64,000 nucleotides of DNA, taken from positions 248,001 through 312,000 of the forward strand of contig JAIEUA010000003.1 in assembly GCA_019744815.1 (NCBI GenBank). The letters are read 5' to 3'. The position numbers and the translations under genes are program-made. Below the pieces are notes generated by a model. That model saw only the letters and a program-made list of their open reading frames with translations. It did no database searches and was not told the origin of the DNA. The stretch is from Phycisphaerales bacterium (lineage in GTDB: Bacteria; Planctomycetota; Phycisphaerae; Phycisphaerales; UBA1924). Below, one piece after another: positions 48,067 through 57,782 of this stretch (positions are counted from its first letter, which is position 1; each line of letters starts with the position of its first letter).

Positions 48067-48081
48067 TCGACATGCTCTGAA

Positions 48082-49707
48082 CTACGGCGTGCACGGACCG
48101 ATGTCCGAGCAAAGGAGGGTGTCGTAGGCGACTGCGAAGATTGAGAAATCAGCGTCGTCCGTGACGAGGTCACAATTCAGATCGCCGCCGACCGCTAGGT
48201 CGTTGTAAAATGCTTGGAAGATCACGAAATCATCGTCATCGACGTACCCATCGCCGTTGTAATCCGCACGATTGAGAAGGCGGTAATGAGTGAAGCGATC
48301 GCTGCTGGGACCGGTCAGGCTGAGTATGCCGTCCCGGTCGAGGTCAAGGGCCTCCACGAAACCGGACTCTCCCAGGCGCCAGCCGCTGGACGTGGCCGGA
48401 TTGACCCAGTCGCCTGGTGCCAACCAATCACCGCAGTTCACGATGCCATCGCCATTTCGATCGCCCAGCACCGGCGTTGAAAAGCCAGCGTTGATGATCG
48501 CTTGAAGAAACGCAACGTCGGCGGCATCGACGATGTCGTTTGGGTCAAGCGTGCTCGGGAAGATGCTGGTTCGCTCGGCTGGCACGATGTTGGCCCTTTT
48601 CAGCCACTCGGGAGAAGTTGCCAGGGAAGGTGTCGCCGCGACAACACTTGACAAGTAGTCGACATCCGCTTGGGTGAATCGTCCGTCGTGCGGCGGAGCG
48701 TAGTCCAGCATTTCGACGTTGAATGCAAAGGTCTTCACTTCGAAACCCGACGAGATTCGATTCGTGGAAGACGCGGCCTCCGAAAGCGGGACAGAAAGCG
48801 TCCATGCAAAGCCTGCCTCGCTCTCAGATTGCGGCACGACTGCGAGATTGCCCGGATCGACCTCCGCCCCGCAAACAGTGAATCGCTCGACTCGGGAGTA
48901 GCCGCCAGCAGTGGTGACGATGGCTCCGCCATAGATGTAGTCGTGGGGGAAGGCGGCTCGTCCATTGCACGATGTGTTGTCTTCCGTGATACGAGCGTTG
49001 AACATCAGGCACGGATTCTCCGTGGCCGGGAGGTTATCTGCAAAGATGAGTTCCGTGGCCGCAAAGAAGCCTACAGAACGGCTGTTGGATTGACCGCTGA
49101 TTCCGTTGCGCTCACGAGTTTCCGTTTCTCTCCAGGCACCAATAGAGCCGCCCGCTCGGGCAAAGGCATTGATGTTGTTGAGGTCGCACGATGGAACTCC
49201 ACTGGGACCGAAGAAGACATTTCTCGTTACCGTAGTGGTGAGGAATGGAAATTCCGGTCGAACAAGAGCGCAGCGCTCGATTGGATATGTCGAGAAATTC
49301 GCTGGTACGAGTTGCGAGATTCCGCCACCGATGCCCAAGCCGAGATCCGTTGCCAACGAGTATGCTCCGAAAGCAAGGTTCGTGATGTCAAAGGATTGAG
49401 GTCCGTTTGTTTGGACCGACTCGAACGATCCGGCATGGCGAGTAAACCCAGAAGCGGTGTACCGCATGAGCAACGTGGACGGGTAGAGATCGGCGAGCGA
49501 TCCGCAGTTCGGATTACCTGGCGGACAGGTATATGTCTCGGCGTCCTCCGAGTAAGAGCTTCGAACCACGACCTCCAGGTACAGTCGAGCCTTTTGTGGA
49601 TCGAGTACTCCGTTTGTGAATGCGTCGCAGTTGTTGGGGATGCACCCTTGGCCGTAGCTGGTTCCGGCGAGAACCGCCAAGCCAAACAAAGAAACCAGCA
49701 TCTTCAT
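48082..49707 (-). CDS. secreted protein with dockerin-like calcium loops
   Basis: 541 aa from the ATG at 49707, with AGGAGA 7 nt upstream and a signal peptide (MKMLVSLFGLAVLAGTSYGQG). The middle is a beta-rich region with cysteine pairs. The last ~150 residues carry EF-hand/dockerin-type loops: DRNGDGIVNCGDW, LDRDGILS, DYNGDGYVDDDDF and DLNCDLVTDDADFSIF, ending CSDIGPCTP. Such tails are frequent on planctomycete extracellular proteins. GC content is visibly lower than in the neighbouring genes, suggesting acquisition or relaxed composition. No catalytic domain is recognised. Confidence 0.82.
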   Translation of the reverse strand: MKMLVSLFGLAVLAGTSYGQGCIPNNCDAFTNGVLDPQKARLYLEVVVRSSYSEDAETYTCPPGNPNCGSLADLYPSTLLMRYTASGFTRHAGSFESVQTNGPQSFDITNLAFGAYSLATDLGLGIGGGISQLVPANFSTYPIERCALVRPEFPFLTTTVTRNVFFGPSGVPSCDLNNINAFARAGGSIGAWRETETRERNGISGQSNSRSVGFFAATELIFADNLPATENPCLMFNARITEDNTSCNGRAAFPHDYIYGGAIVTTAGGYSRVERFTVCGAEVDPGNLAVVPQSESEAGFAWTLSVPLSEAASSTNRISSGFEVKTFAFNVEMLDYAPPHDGRFTQADVDYLSSVVAATPSLATSPEWLKRANIVPAERTSIFPSTLDPNDIVDAADVAFLQAIINAGFSTPVLGDRNGDGIVNCGDWLAPGDWVNPATSSGWRLGESGFVEALDLDRDGILSLTGPSSDRFTHYRLLNRADYNGDGYVDDDDFVIFQAFYNDLAVGGDLNCDLVTDDADFSIFAVAYDTLLCSDIGPCTP

Positions 49708-49839
49708 TGGAAATCTCCTGCTGGCGGCGCGGCCAGCGCGCACCTCCCACTGGCAAGAGATACACAACGAATACAAAGCTGGTTCGCCGTTTCGCTCCTT
49801 CTCGCGGCGGCACCTTCTAAGTAGAATGGACTCAGTGAG

Positions 49840-51138
<1,299 letters not shown>

Positions 51139-51202
51139 GGCGATTCCTCCCGCTGGAGCGTAGCGGGGTGCGCCGCGGGTCTTCCACGTCGAAAGGCATT
51201 TC

Positions 51203-51284
51203 ACCGCGGAGGACGCGGAGAACGCAGAGCAACGCGGCGGACTGAAAGGCGATTTACCACAGGGATCACAGAGATCACGGAGCA
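51203..51284. repeat. nonamer arrays, left and middle, between aspC-like and coaB genes
   Basis: Two groups with a 9-nt period: CGCGGAGGA, CGCGGAGAA, CGCAGAGCA (51205-51231) and CACAGGGAT, CACAGAGAT, CACGGAGCA (51258-51284). The first group's ACCGCGGAGGACGCGGAGA (51203-51221) is an exact inverted copy of 51370-51388. Confidence 0.88.
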
Positions 51285-51361
51285 GATACAAGTCTGACGG
51301 CTCAACGCGTCGATCGGAGACGCGGACGGATGCCCTTCGATGTCCCAAAGTCCCGCTCTTT

Positions 51362-51388
51362 CTCCGTGATCTCCGCGTCCTCCGCGGT
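51362..51388. repeat. nonamer array, right arm, after coaB
   Basis: Three 9-nt units (CTCCGTGAT, CTCCGCGTC, CTCCGCGGT) ending 13 nt from the coaB stop. It is the inverted partner of both groups at 51203-51284: 19 nt exact with the left group, 12 nt exact (GAGATCACGGAG) with the middle group. Confidence 0.88.
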
Positions 51389-51401
51389 GAACTGCCTTCC
51401 C

Positions 51402-52031
51402 TCACATCCCCGCGATGACATCCAAAAGCCACGGGGCAAAGGCCGTCTTGTGCAGCATCCCCGGCGTGTCGATCGAGCGGGTCTTGGTGAAGACCGTGGC
51501 CCGGATCGTCTCGGCGTCCATGGTTTCGAGTTCGTTGGCCACGATCGCGTCGACGCGTTTGCGCTCGAGCTTGCTCTTGGCCGACTCCACCAGCCGCTCG
51601 CGGGGCTCGAGCGCGAAGCCGATGAGCCGCTGCCCCTCGCGGCGGTTGCTCCCGAGTTCCGCGAGCAGGTCCGGGGTGGCCTCCAGTTCCAGGGTCAGCC
51701 CCGCCGCGGCCCGCTTGATCTTGCCGTCGGTCTGGACGAACTTGGGGCGATAGTCCGCCACCGCCGCCGCCATGATGACGACGTCGGCCGAGGGCCCGTG
51801 CTCCTTCAGCAGCGCCTGCAGGTCGGAGGTGGTTCGAAACCGCGACGTCCGCACCCCCGCCGGCGCTTCGGCGCACACCGGGCCCAGCAGCAAGGTGACG
51901 TCCGCGCCCCTGGCCAACGCCTCGCGGGCGAGCGCGATCCCGAGCTTCCCGGACGAGCGATTCCCCAGAAATCGCACAGCGTCGATCGGCTCGTGGGTCG
52001 GCCCCGCGGTGATGAGGATGCGTTGGTCCAT
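51402..52031 (-). CDS. coaB: stand-alone phosphopantothenoylcysteine synthetase
   Basis: 209 aa from the ATG at 52031. It matches only the synthetase half of bifunctional CoaBC: RILITAGPTHEPIDAVRFLGNRSSGKLG (nucleotide-binding start), VTLLLGPV, DVVIMAAAVADYRPK and LIGFALEP. No flavin-containing CoaC decarboxylase domain is fused, and none is in the window. It ligates cysteine to 4'-phosphopantothenate in CoA synthesis. The K-x-K-R segment (KSKLERKRVDAIVANEL) is typical. It lies downstream of aspC-like gene in the opposite direction of transcription flow, sharing its strand. Confidence 0.92.
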   Translation of the reverse strand: MDQRILITAGPTHEPIDAVRFLGNRSSGKLGIALAREALARGADVTLLLGPVCAEAPAGVRTSRFRTTSDLQALLKEHGPSADVVIMAAAVADYRPKFVQTDGKIKRAAAGLTLELEATPDLLAELGSNRREGQRLIGFALEPRERLVESAKSKLERKRVDAIVANELETMDAETIRATVFTKTRSIDTPGMLHKTAFAPWLLDVIAGM

Positions 52032-52376
52032 GTCGCTCTTTCGATGCCGCTGCGGGCCGGACTCGTCGGATGCCCGGGCGCCCACCGAACTTCCGCTTCC
52101 CCCGCACGCCCCCTCGACCTGAATGCTACTCTTTCGGACCTTTGCGGCCGTTCGGTCTTGGATGGGACTTTGCCCGAACCGAGAACCCCGCGGCCGCGAA
52201 AGGAAGGGGCCACGCCCTTGCTCGTGGACGGTATCTGTTTGACTCGTGGTTTGGGTCTTCCGGGGAGGGACGCGAGAGAACGATCCCGAGTATCTTCTAT
52301 TCGACGCGCGGCGTCGAATGTCTGGCTGTCACTCCCGCGGCCCTTGCCGCGGATTGCTCGCGAGGCTTGATTACGA
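52032..52376. other. divergent leader between coaB and the first pilB-like gene
   Basis: 345 nt without a gene. A perfect 9-bp hairpin (ATTCGACGC, loop GCG, GCGTCGAAT) lies at 52299-52319 and a second (CCGCGG, CCCTTG, CCGCGG) at 52335-52352, both in the leader of the ATPase gene. TTGACT near 52231 has no clear -10. I see no c-di-GMP riboswitch consensus. Confidence 0.5.
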
Positions 52377-54104
52377 ATGGCCCGATCGCGAAAGAAACTC
52401 GGTGAGATCCTGGCGGAGTGGGGCGTTGTCAGCAAAGACGCCGTCGAGAAGGCCGTGGCCGGCGCCAAGGGCACCGGCAAGCGCCTGGGCGACGTGCTCA
52501 TCGAGCAAGGACTCGCCAAGGAAGAGCAGGTCTCCAAGGCCCTCGCCACCCAGTTCGGTTACGAGTTCTTTGACCCCGCGGCCAGCGGCAACGCGGCCAA
52601 GGTCGACTTGAAGCTCATCCCCGAGGACCTCGTTAAGAAGCATCAGATTCTCCCGCTCAGCAAGGTCAGCGGGCGGCTCAAGCTCGTGGTTCACGATCCG
52701 CTCGATCTAGAGCTGGTCGACATGCTCCGCTTCCGCCTCAACTGCGAGATCGAGCCCCTGCTCGCCCCACGCTCGGCCATCAAGCGGTTCATCGAGGGCG
52801 GCGGCAGCAGCGGTGCGGCGGCCGCGGCCAAGCCCGATCCGGGCAAGTCGCTGGTCACGTCCTCCATCGACAAATCGGTCGACAAGTCGGTCGACAAGTC
52901 CATCGACGTCGCCAGCGAAGACGCCCCGATCGTCAAGCTGTGCAACCGCATCCTTGTTGAAGCGGTGAAGATGCGGGCCAGCGATATCCACATCGAGCCG
53001 ATGGGCGATCGCGTCCGTCTGCGCTACCGCATCGACGGCGTCTGCATCGAGCGCGACAACCTGCCCAAGCGCATGCAGAACGCGGTGCTCAGCCGCTTCA
53101 AGCTGATGTCGGCGATGAACATCGCCGAGAAGCGCGTGCCGCAGGACGGCCGCATCAAGATCCCGGTCGACGATGTCTTCGTCGACTTCCGCGTCTCCGC
53201 CTGCCCGGCCTACCACGGCGAGTCGGTGGTGCTCCGTATTCTGCGTCCCGACAGCGTCCGCATCGGTCTGGCCAATCTGGGTTTTGAGGTCGACAACCTC
53301 ACCCAGTTCAACAAGATCATCCGTCGTCCCAACGGCATCTTCCTGGTCACCGGCCCCACCGGCTCGGGCAAGACCACCACGCTCTACACCGCGCTCGACA
53401 TCCTCAACCGCCCCGACAAGAAGATCATCACCGCCGAGGACCCGGTCGAATACAACTTCGACGGCATCAACCAGTGCCAGGTGAAGGAGCACATCGGCCT
53501 CACCTTCAGCTCCATCCTCCGCTCGATGCTGCGTCAGGCCCCGAACATCATCCTCGTCGGCGAAATCCGCGACAAGGAAGTGGCCGAGATCGCGATTCAG
53601 GCCGCCCTGACGGGCCACTTGGTGTTTAGCACCCTGCACACCAACGACGCTCCCAGCGCGATCACCCGTCTGATCGACATGGGCGTGAAGCCGTTCCTGG
53701 TGGCCAGCTCGATCCAGGCCGTCATGGGTCAGCGCCTCATCCGCATCAACTGCAAGCAGTGCAACGCGCCCTACCCCTTTGAGCAGATGGACCCCAAGTA
53801 CCTCAAGCTCGTGGGCATCACCGACGAGGAAGCCAAGAGCGGCAAGCTCATGAAGGGCACCGGCTGCGACAACTGCGTCAGCACCGGCTACCGCGGCCGC
53901 CGCGGCATCTATGAGCTGATGCAGATGAACTCCACGATCCGCGAGCTCGCCTTCAACCTCGCCACCGTCGCCGAGCTGCGGAAGGCCGCCCTCGCCAACG
54001 GCATGCGTCCCCTGGTGACCGACGGCAAGATCAAGTGCATGAACGGCATGACCACCCCCGACGAGGTCGCCTCGGTGGCCCAGGTCGACGTGGACAACAA
54101 GTAA
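52377..54104 (+). CDS. GspE/PilB-type secretion ATPase, copy 1
   Basis: 575 aa. The N-terminal MshEN-like domain (LGEILAEWGVVSKDAVEKAVAGA, KRLGDVLIEQGLAKEEQVSKALATQFG) commonly binds c-di-GMP. A linker with DKSVDKSVDKSID repeats follows. The ATPase core has ASDIHIEPMGDRVRLRYRIDG, Walker A G326-PTGSGKTT334, ITAEDPVEYNFDGINQCQV and ILVGEIRDKEVAEIA. A zinc tetracysteine is present (CKQC, CDNC). It powers pseudopilin assembly. pilT follows. Confidence 0.95.
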   Translation: MARSRKKLGEILAEWGVVSKDAVEKAVAGAKGTGKRLGDVLIEQGLAKEEQVSKALATQFGYEFFDPAASGNAAKVDLKLIPEDLVKKHQILPLSKVSGRLKLVVHDPLDLELVDMLRFRLNCEIEPLLAPRSAIKRFIEGGGSSGAAAAAKPDPGKSLVTSSIDKSVDKSVDKSIDVASEDAPIVKLCNRILVEAVKMRASDIHIEPMGDRVRLRYRIDGVCIERDNLPKRMQNAVLSRFKLMSAMNIAEKRVPQDGRIKIPVDDVFVDFRVSACPAYHGESVVLRILRPDSVRIGLANLGFEVDNLTQFNKIIRRPNGIFLVTGPTGSGKTTTLYTALDILNRPDKKIITAEDPVEYNFDGINQCQVKEHIGLTFSSILRSMLRQAPNIILVGEIRDKEVAEIAIQAALTGHLVFSTLHTNDAPSAITRLIDMGVKPFLVASSIQAVMGQRLIRINCKQCNAPYPFEQMDPKYLKLVGITDEEAKSGKLMKGTGCDNCVSTGYRGRRGIYELMQMNSTIRELAFNLATVAELRKAALANGMRPLVTDGKIKCMNGMTTPDEVASVAQVDVDNK

Positions 54105-54108
54105 GGAG

Positions 54109-54136
54109 AGGCGCTGGGCTCTAGGCACTTGGCACT
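54109..54136. repeat. heptamer array (NGGCACT) after pilB copy 1
   Basis: Four 7-nt units (AGGCGCT, GGGCTCT, AGGCACT, TGGCACT) starting 4 nt after the stop, two bases different from the array behind groEL2. It faces an inverted array at 54193-54227. Confidence 0.88.
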
Positions 54137-54192
54137 AGGGTCCGGAGTTCGAGTCCGATGCCAAGCGAGCGTGCGTGTCGTATCCGAATGTC

Positions 54193-54227
54193 TTCCACTA
54201 GCGCCCGGCGGCTAGTGCCCAGTGCCT
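54193..54227. repeat. inverted heptamer array before pilT
   Basis: Five 7-nt units (TTCCACT, AGCGCCC, GGCGGCT, AGTGCCC, AGTGCCT); the last two are the reverse complement of AGGCACT-GGGCACT. It ends 9 nt before the pilT ATG. Confidence 0.82.
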
Positions 54228-54236
54228 GAGGTTCCT

Positions 54237-55358
54237 ATGTCCACGATGCAGATCGATCGTCTCCTCGACACCGTCGTCAAGCAGGGCGCCAGCGACTTGC
54301 ACCTGACGGTCGGCCGCCCGCCCACCATCCGCCTCCACGGCCACCTCCGCAACCTCGCCACCAAGGTCCTCGACTCCGACGACATGGTCTCGCTTATGAA
54401 GGCCATCACGCCCGAGCGCAACCAGCAGGAGCTCCAGGAAGAAGGCGGCACCGACTTCGGCTTCGCCTACGGCGAGGCGGCCCGTTTCCGCGTCTCGGTC
54501 TTCCGCCAGCGCGGCGATCTGGCCATCGTCCTGCGTCAGATCCCCAACCGCCTGCTCACCTTCGAGCAGATCGGTCTGCCGGCGATCTGCCAGGAACTGA
54601 TCCGCCGCCCCCGCGGGATGTTCCTGGTCACCGGACCCACCGGCTCGGGTAAGACCACCTCGCTGGCGACCATGATCGACTTCATCAACATGACCATGGA
54701 CCGCCACCTGGTCACGATGGAAGACCCGATCGAGTATTACCACAAGCACAAGAAGTCGATCGTCAACCAGCGAGAAGTCGGCAACGACGTTCCCAGCTTC
54801 GCCGAGGCCCTTCGCCGCGTGCTGCGTCAGGACCCCGACGTCATCCTGGTCGGCGAAATGCGCGACCTGGAGACGATCGAGGCCGCCGTCCGTGCCGCTG
54901 AAACCGGCCACTTGGTCTTCGGCACCCTGCACACGACCGGAGCGGCCAAGACCATCGACCGTCTGGTCGACGCCTTCCCGGTCACCCAACAGAACCAGAT
55001 CAGAGTGCAGCTCTCGACCGCCCTGATCTGCGTCCTCAGCCAGCAGCTCCTGAGCCGCGTCGACCAGCCCGGCATGGTGGCGGCGTACGAGTTCCTAGTG
55101 GTTACCCCGGCCATCGCCAACCTGATCCGCGAAGGCAAGACCTTCCGCATCGACTCGGCCATCCAGACCGGCAAGAAGTTCGGCATGCAGCTCCTGGACG
55201 ACCACCTCTGGTCGCTCTACATGGGCGGCAAGATCTCCGCCGAGGAGATGATCGACAAGTCCAAGAACCCCGCCGACCTGCGGGACAAGGTGCACAAGCT
55301 CGGACGCACCATCGGCCGCACCGACCTCGACGAGGACGACGATATCGGCAAGGGTTGA
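54237..55358 (+). CDS. pilT: twitching motility ATPase PilT
   Basis: 373 aa; the ATG at 54237 follows TGAGG, and a GTG at 54222 is less likely. Typical PilT start (IDRLLDTVVKQGASDLHLTVGRPPTIRLHG), Walker A G133-PTGSGKTT, EDPIEYYHKHKKSIVNQREVG, DPDVILVGEMRDLETI and the retraction-ATPase AIRNLIREGK-like AIANLIREGKT motif. PilT retracts type IV pili. Its presence between two GspE/PilB-type ATPases argues for a real type IV pilus rather than only a type II secretion system. Confidence 0.95.
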   Translation: MSTMQIDRLLDTVVKQGASDLHLTVGRPPTIRLHGHLRNLATKVLDSDDMVSLMKAITPERNQQELQEEGGTDFGFAYGEAARFRVSVFRQRGDLAIVLRQIPNRLLTFEQIGLPAICQELIRRPRGMFLVTGPTGSGKTTSLATMIDFINMTMDRHLVTMEDPIEYYHKHKKSIVNQREVGNDVPSFAEALRRVLRQDPDVILVGEMRDLETIEAAVRAAETGHLVFGTLHTTGAAKTIDRLVDAFPVTQQNQIRVQLSTALICVLSQQLLSRVDQPGMVAAYEFLVVTPAIANLIREGKTFRIDSAIQTGKKFGMQLLDDHLWSLYMGGKISAEEMIDKSKNPADLRDKVHKLGRTIGRTDLDEDDDIGKG

Positions 55359-55960
55359 GCGGGATTGGGATAGTCAATAATTTCAATGTCGCATCGTCAA
55401 GTGCCCTGATTTTCTTGCCTTGCAAGGGAACTGCCACTTGCACGCCGCGAACCGGTCGGTACGCTGTGCAGCCTCGGACAGAGTGCGGGCGAGCGGCCGA
55501 CGTCGGTCGCTGTCACGAACTCTGTCGAGGGCCTCGCCGGTGCTGTGGAGCTGGCGGTCGAACGGTGTTCGTGCGGTTCTTTGCGACGCGTCGATTGGGA
55601 TGTTGCCGTGGGGGCGATTGGGTCGAGGGCGTGGGGGTGGTGGGGGGTCCGGGTCTCGTGGGTCGGGTCACTGGACGGGGTGGATGGGCAGGGGTCCGCT
55701 TGGGGATGGCGGGGCGACGCGACGAGTCACGACGGCCTTGCCGTCCAACGCGACCATGAGCGGTGATGAGGGGATCACCGGCAGCGGCCGCGGCAAAGAA
55801 CGAACCACCGACGATCAACAGTTCCCGGACCTTCGCGTGACGACGCGTCGGGTCCAGACAGCTCGGCTTGGCGCACCGCGGCTCGGCCGGCGCATCTGCG
55901 TCCCCGGGTCGGAGGTTGGTGCGTGGCTACTCACGCCGCTTCCTACTGGATGGAGTCCAC
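55359..55960. other. 602-nt G-rich gap before the second pilB-like gene
   Basis: Overlapping short frames here show no protein-like composition. Features: CCTTGCAAGG near 55423, an 18-nt near-palindrome at 55493-55510 (one mismatch), and a run of G-tracts from about 55610 to 55680 (five or more runs of 3-6 G with short loops) that could form G-quadruplexes on the non-template strand. A promoter for the pilB-pilC-pseudopilin operon is likely here but not placed. Confidence 0.5.
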
Positions 55961-57694
55961 ATGGCTCTCGACCCCTCGGAAATGAAAGGCCGCAAACTGG
56001 GCCGCGTGCTCACCAAGCTGGGCAAGGTGACCCGCGACCAGGTGCACGAAGCGTTGGCGATCCAGCAGACCCGCAAGGTGAAGCTGGGCCAGCTGCTGGT
56101 CGAACTCAACTACTGCACCCAGCGCGACGTGCTCGAGGCCCTGGCGGGTCAGGCGGGCATGGCGTACGAGTCGCTGGAGGGGTTTGACATCCCCGAGGAC
56201 ATCCGCGATGTGATCCCCGCCGAGAGCGTCCGCTCCTACGAGGTGATCCCGCTTGAGTACAACAAGACCAGCCGTCGCATCAAGATCGCGATGAAGACGC
56301 CGGACAACTTCCGGGCGGTCGACGATCTGCGGCTGCTCTTGGGCGGCAACGTGGACGCGGTGGTGGGCGATCCGGCCGCGATCGACGGGCTGATCAAGAA
56401 GTACTTCTCCAAGCAGGAGTCGATCACCGACGTCGTGAGCGAACTGGCGAGCGACGAGCGGGTGAAGAGCCTGGGCGGCCGCGGCGGCGACGCGCTCGAC
56501 ATCGACGCCCTGATGGAGATGGCCGGCGACAACCAGGTCATCAAGCTGCTGAACCTGGTGCTGCTGCAGGCCATCAAGGACCGCGCGTCGGACATCCACT
56601 TCGAGCCGTTCGAGAACGAGTTCAAGATGCGGTACCGCATCGACGGCGTGCTGTACGAGATGGTGCCCCCGCCCAAGCAGCTCGGCCCGGCGATCACCAG
56701 CCGCGTGAAGGTCATGGCCAACCTCGACATCGCCGAGCGGCGACTGCCGCAGGACGGCCGCATCGAGCTGACCATCGGCGGTAACCCGGTCGACCTCCGC
56801 GTCGCGGTGCTGCCCACGATGTGGGGCGAGAGCGTCGTGATGCGCGTGCTTGACCGCAGCAACGTCGAGCTGTCGCTGGACCGTCTGGGCCTGCGCGACG
56901 ACGACATGACGACCTTCCGGCGTCTGATCCGCAAGCCCAACGGCATCGTGATCGTGACCGGGCCCACCGGCTCGGGCAAGACCACCACGCTGTACGCCGC
57001 GCTCGCGGAGCTCAACGACATCGAGACCAAGATCCTCACCGCCGAGGACCCGGTCGAGTACGACATCGACGGCCTGTGCCAGTGCCAGGTGAACACCGAG
57101 ACGGGCACGACCTTCGCGAAGCTGCTCCGCTCGTTCCTGCGTCAGGACCCCGACGTGATCCTGGTGGGCGAGATCCGCGACCTCGAGACCGCGCAGATCG
57201 CCGTGCAGGCCTCTCTGACCGGCCACTTGGTGCTCAGCACGCTGCACACCAACGACGCACCCAGCTCGGTGGTCCGCATGCTGGACCTGGGGCTCGAGTC
57301 GTTCTTGCTGACCGCGACGCTGGAAGGCATCGTGGCCCAGCGCCTGGTGCGAAAGGTGTGCGCCAACTGCAAGGAGTTCTATCAGCCCTCGGAAGAGGAA
57401 CTGATGGAGCTCTCGCTCAAGCCCGAGGACGTGCGGAACCGGCGCTTCGCCCGCGGCAAGGGCTGCGATCGTTGCAACGGCTCGGGGTACAAGGGACGAC
57501 AGGCGCTCTACGAGATCATGACCCTGGACGACGAGTGCCGCGAGATGATCATGAAGAACGCGAGCACCGCGCTCCTGAAGCACCACGCCCGCAAGCGCGG
57601 GATGCGGGTGCTCCGCGAGTCGGGCCTGATGTCCATCTACGACGGCGTGACGACGATCGACGAGGTCGTGCGCGAGACGCTGGCGGACGAGTGA
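55961..57694 (+). CDS. GspE/PilB-type secretion ATPase, copy 2
   Basis: 577 aa; the ATG at 55961 has GGAG 6 nt upstream. Same layout as copy 1: MshEN-like N-domain (KLGRVLTKLGKVTRDQVHEALAIQQ, KLGQLLVELNYCTQRDVLEALAGQAG), ASDIHFEPFENEFKMRYRIDG, Walker A G334-PTGSGKTT, ILTAEDPVEYDIDGLCQCQV, ILVGEIRDLETAQIA and zinc cysteines CANC and CDRC. It leads a cluster with pilC and four pseudopilins, so it is likely their dedicated assembly ATPase. Confidence 0.96.
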   Translation: MALDPSEMKGRKLGRVLTKLGKVTRDQVHEALAIQQTRKVKLGQLLVELNYCTQRDVLEALAGQAGMAYESLEGFDIPEDIRDVIPAESVRSYEVIPLEYNKTSRRIKIAMKTPDNFRAVDDLRLLLGGNVDAVVGDPAAIDGLIKKYFSKQESITDVVSELASDERVKSLGGRGGDALDIDALMEMAGDNQVIKLLNLVLLQAIKDRASDIHFEPFENEFKMRYRIDGVLYEMVPPPKQLGPAITSRVKVMANLDIAERRLPQDGRIELTIGGNPVDLRVAVLPTMWGESVVMRVLDRSNVELSLDRLGLRDDDMTTFRRLIRKPNGIVIVTGPTGSGKTTTLYAALAELNDIETKILTAEDPVEYDIDGLCQCQVNTETGTTFAKLLRSFLRQDPDVILVGEIRDLETAQIAVQASLTGHLVLSTLHTNDAPSSVVRMLDLGLESFLLTATLEGIVAQRLVRKVCANCKEFYQPSEEELMELSLKPEDVRNRRFARGKGCDRCNGSGYKGRQALYEIMTLDDECREMIMKNASTALLKHHARKRGMRVLRESGLMSIYDGVTTIDEVVRETLADE

Positions 57695-57735
57695 TCGGGT
57701 TTCGGATGTCGGAAGTTCTTGTTTCGATCGACTGA

Positions 57736-57771
57736 TTTGAGCTTTGCTGGTTTGAGATCTGAGTTTTTCTT
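57736..57771. repeat. TTTGAGC heptamer array before pilC
   Basis: Units TTTGAGC, TTTGCTGG (8 nt), TTTGAGA, TCTGAGT and TTTTCTT in a leader ending CTCCC-ATG-CCCACCT. Same unit order and same flanks as the array before fmdB (40106-40141). Confidence 0.8.
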
Positions 57772-57782
57772 CGGAGCCTCCC

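Noticed and set aside
52032..52376. c-di-GMP riboswitch before the pilB gene
   Set aside because: Two hairpins exist, but the conserved GEMM core sequences are not there.
55420..56187. 255-codon frame in the pilT-pilB gap
   Set aside because: Gly/Arg-rich composition follows the G-tracts, and it runs out of frame into the well-supported pilB copy 2.
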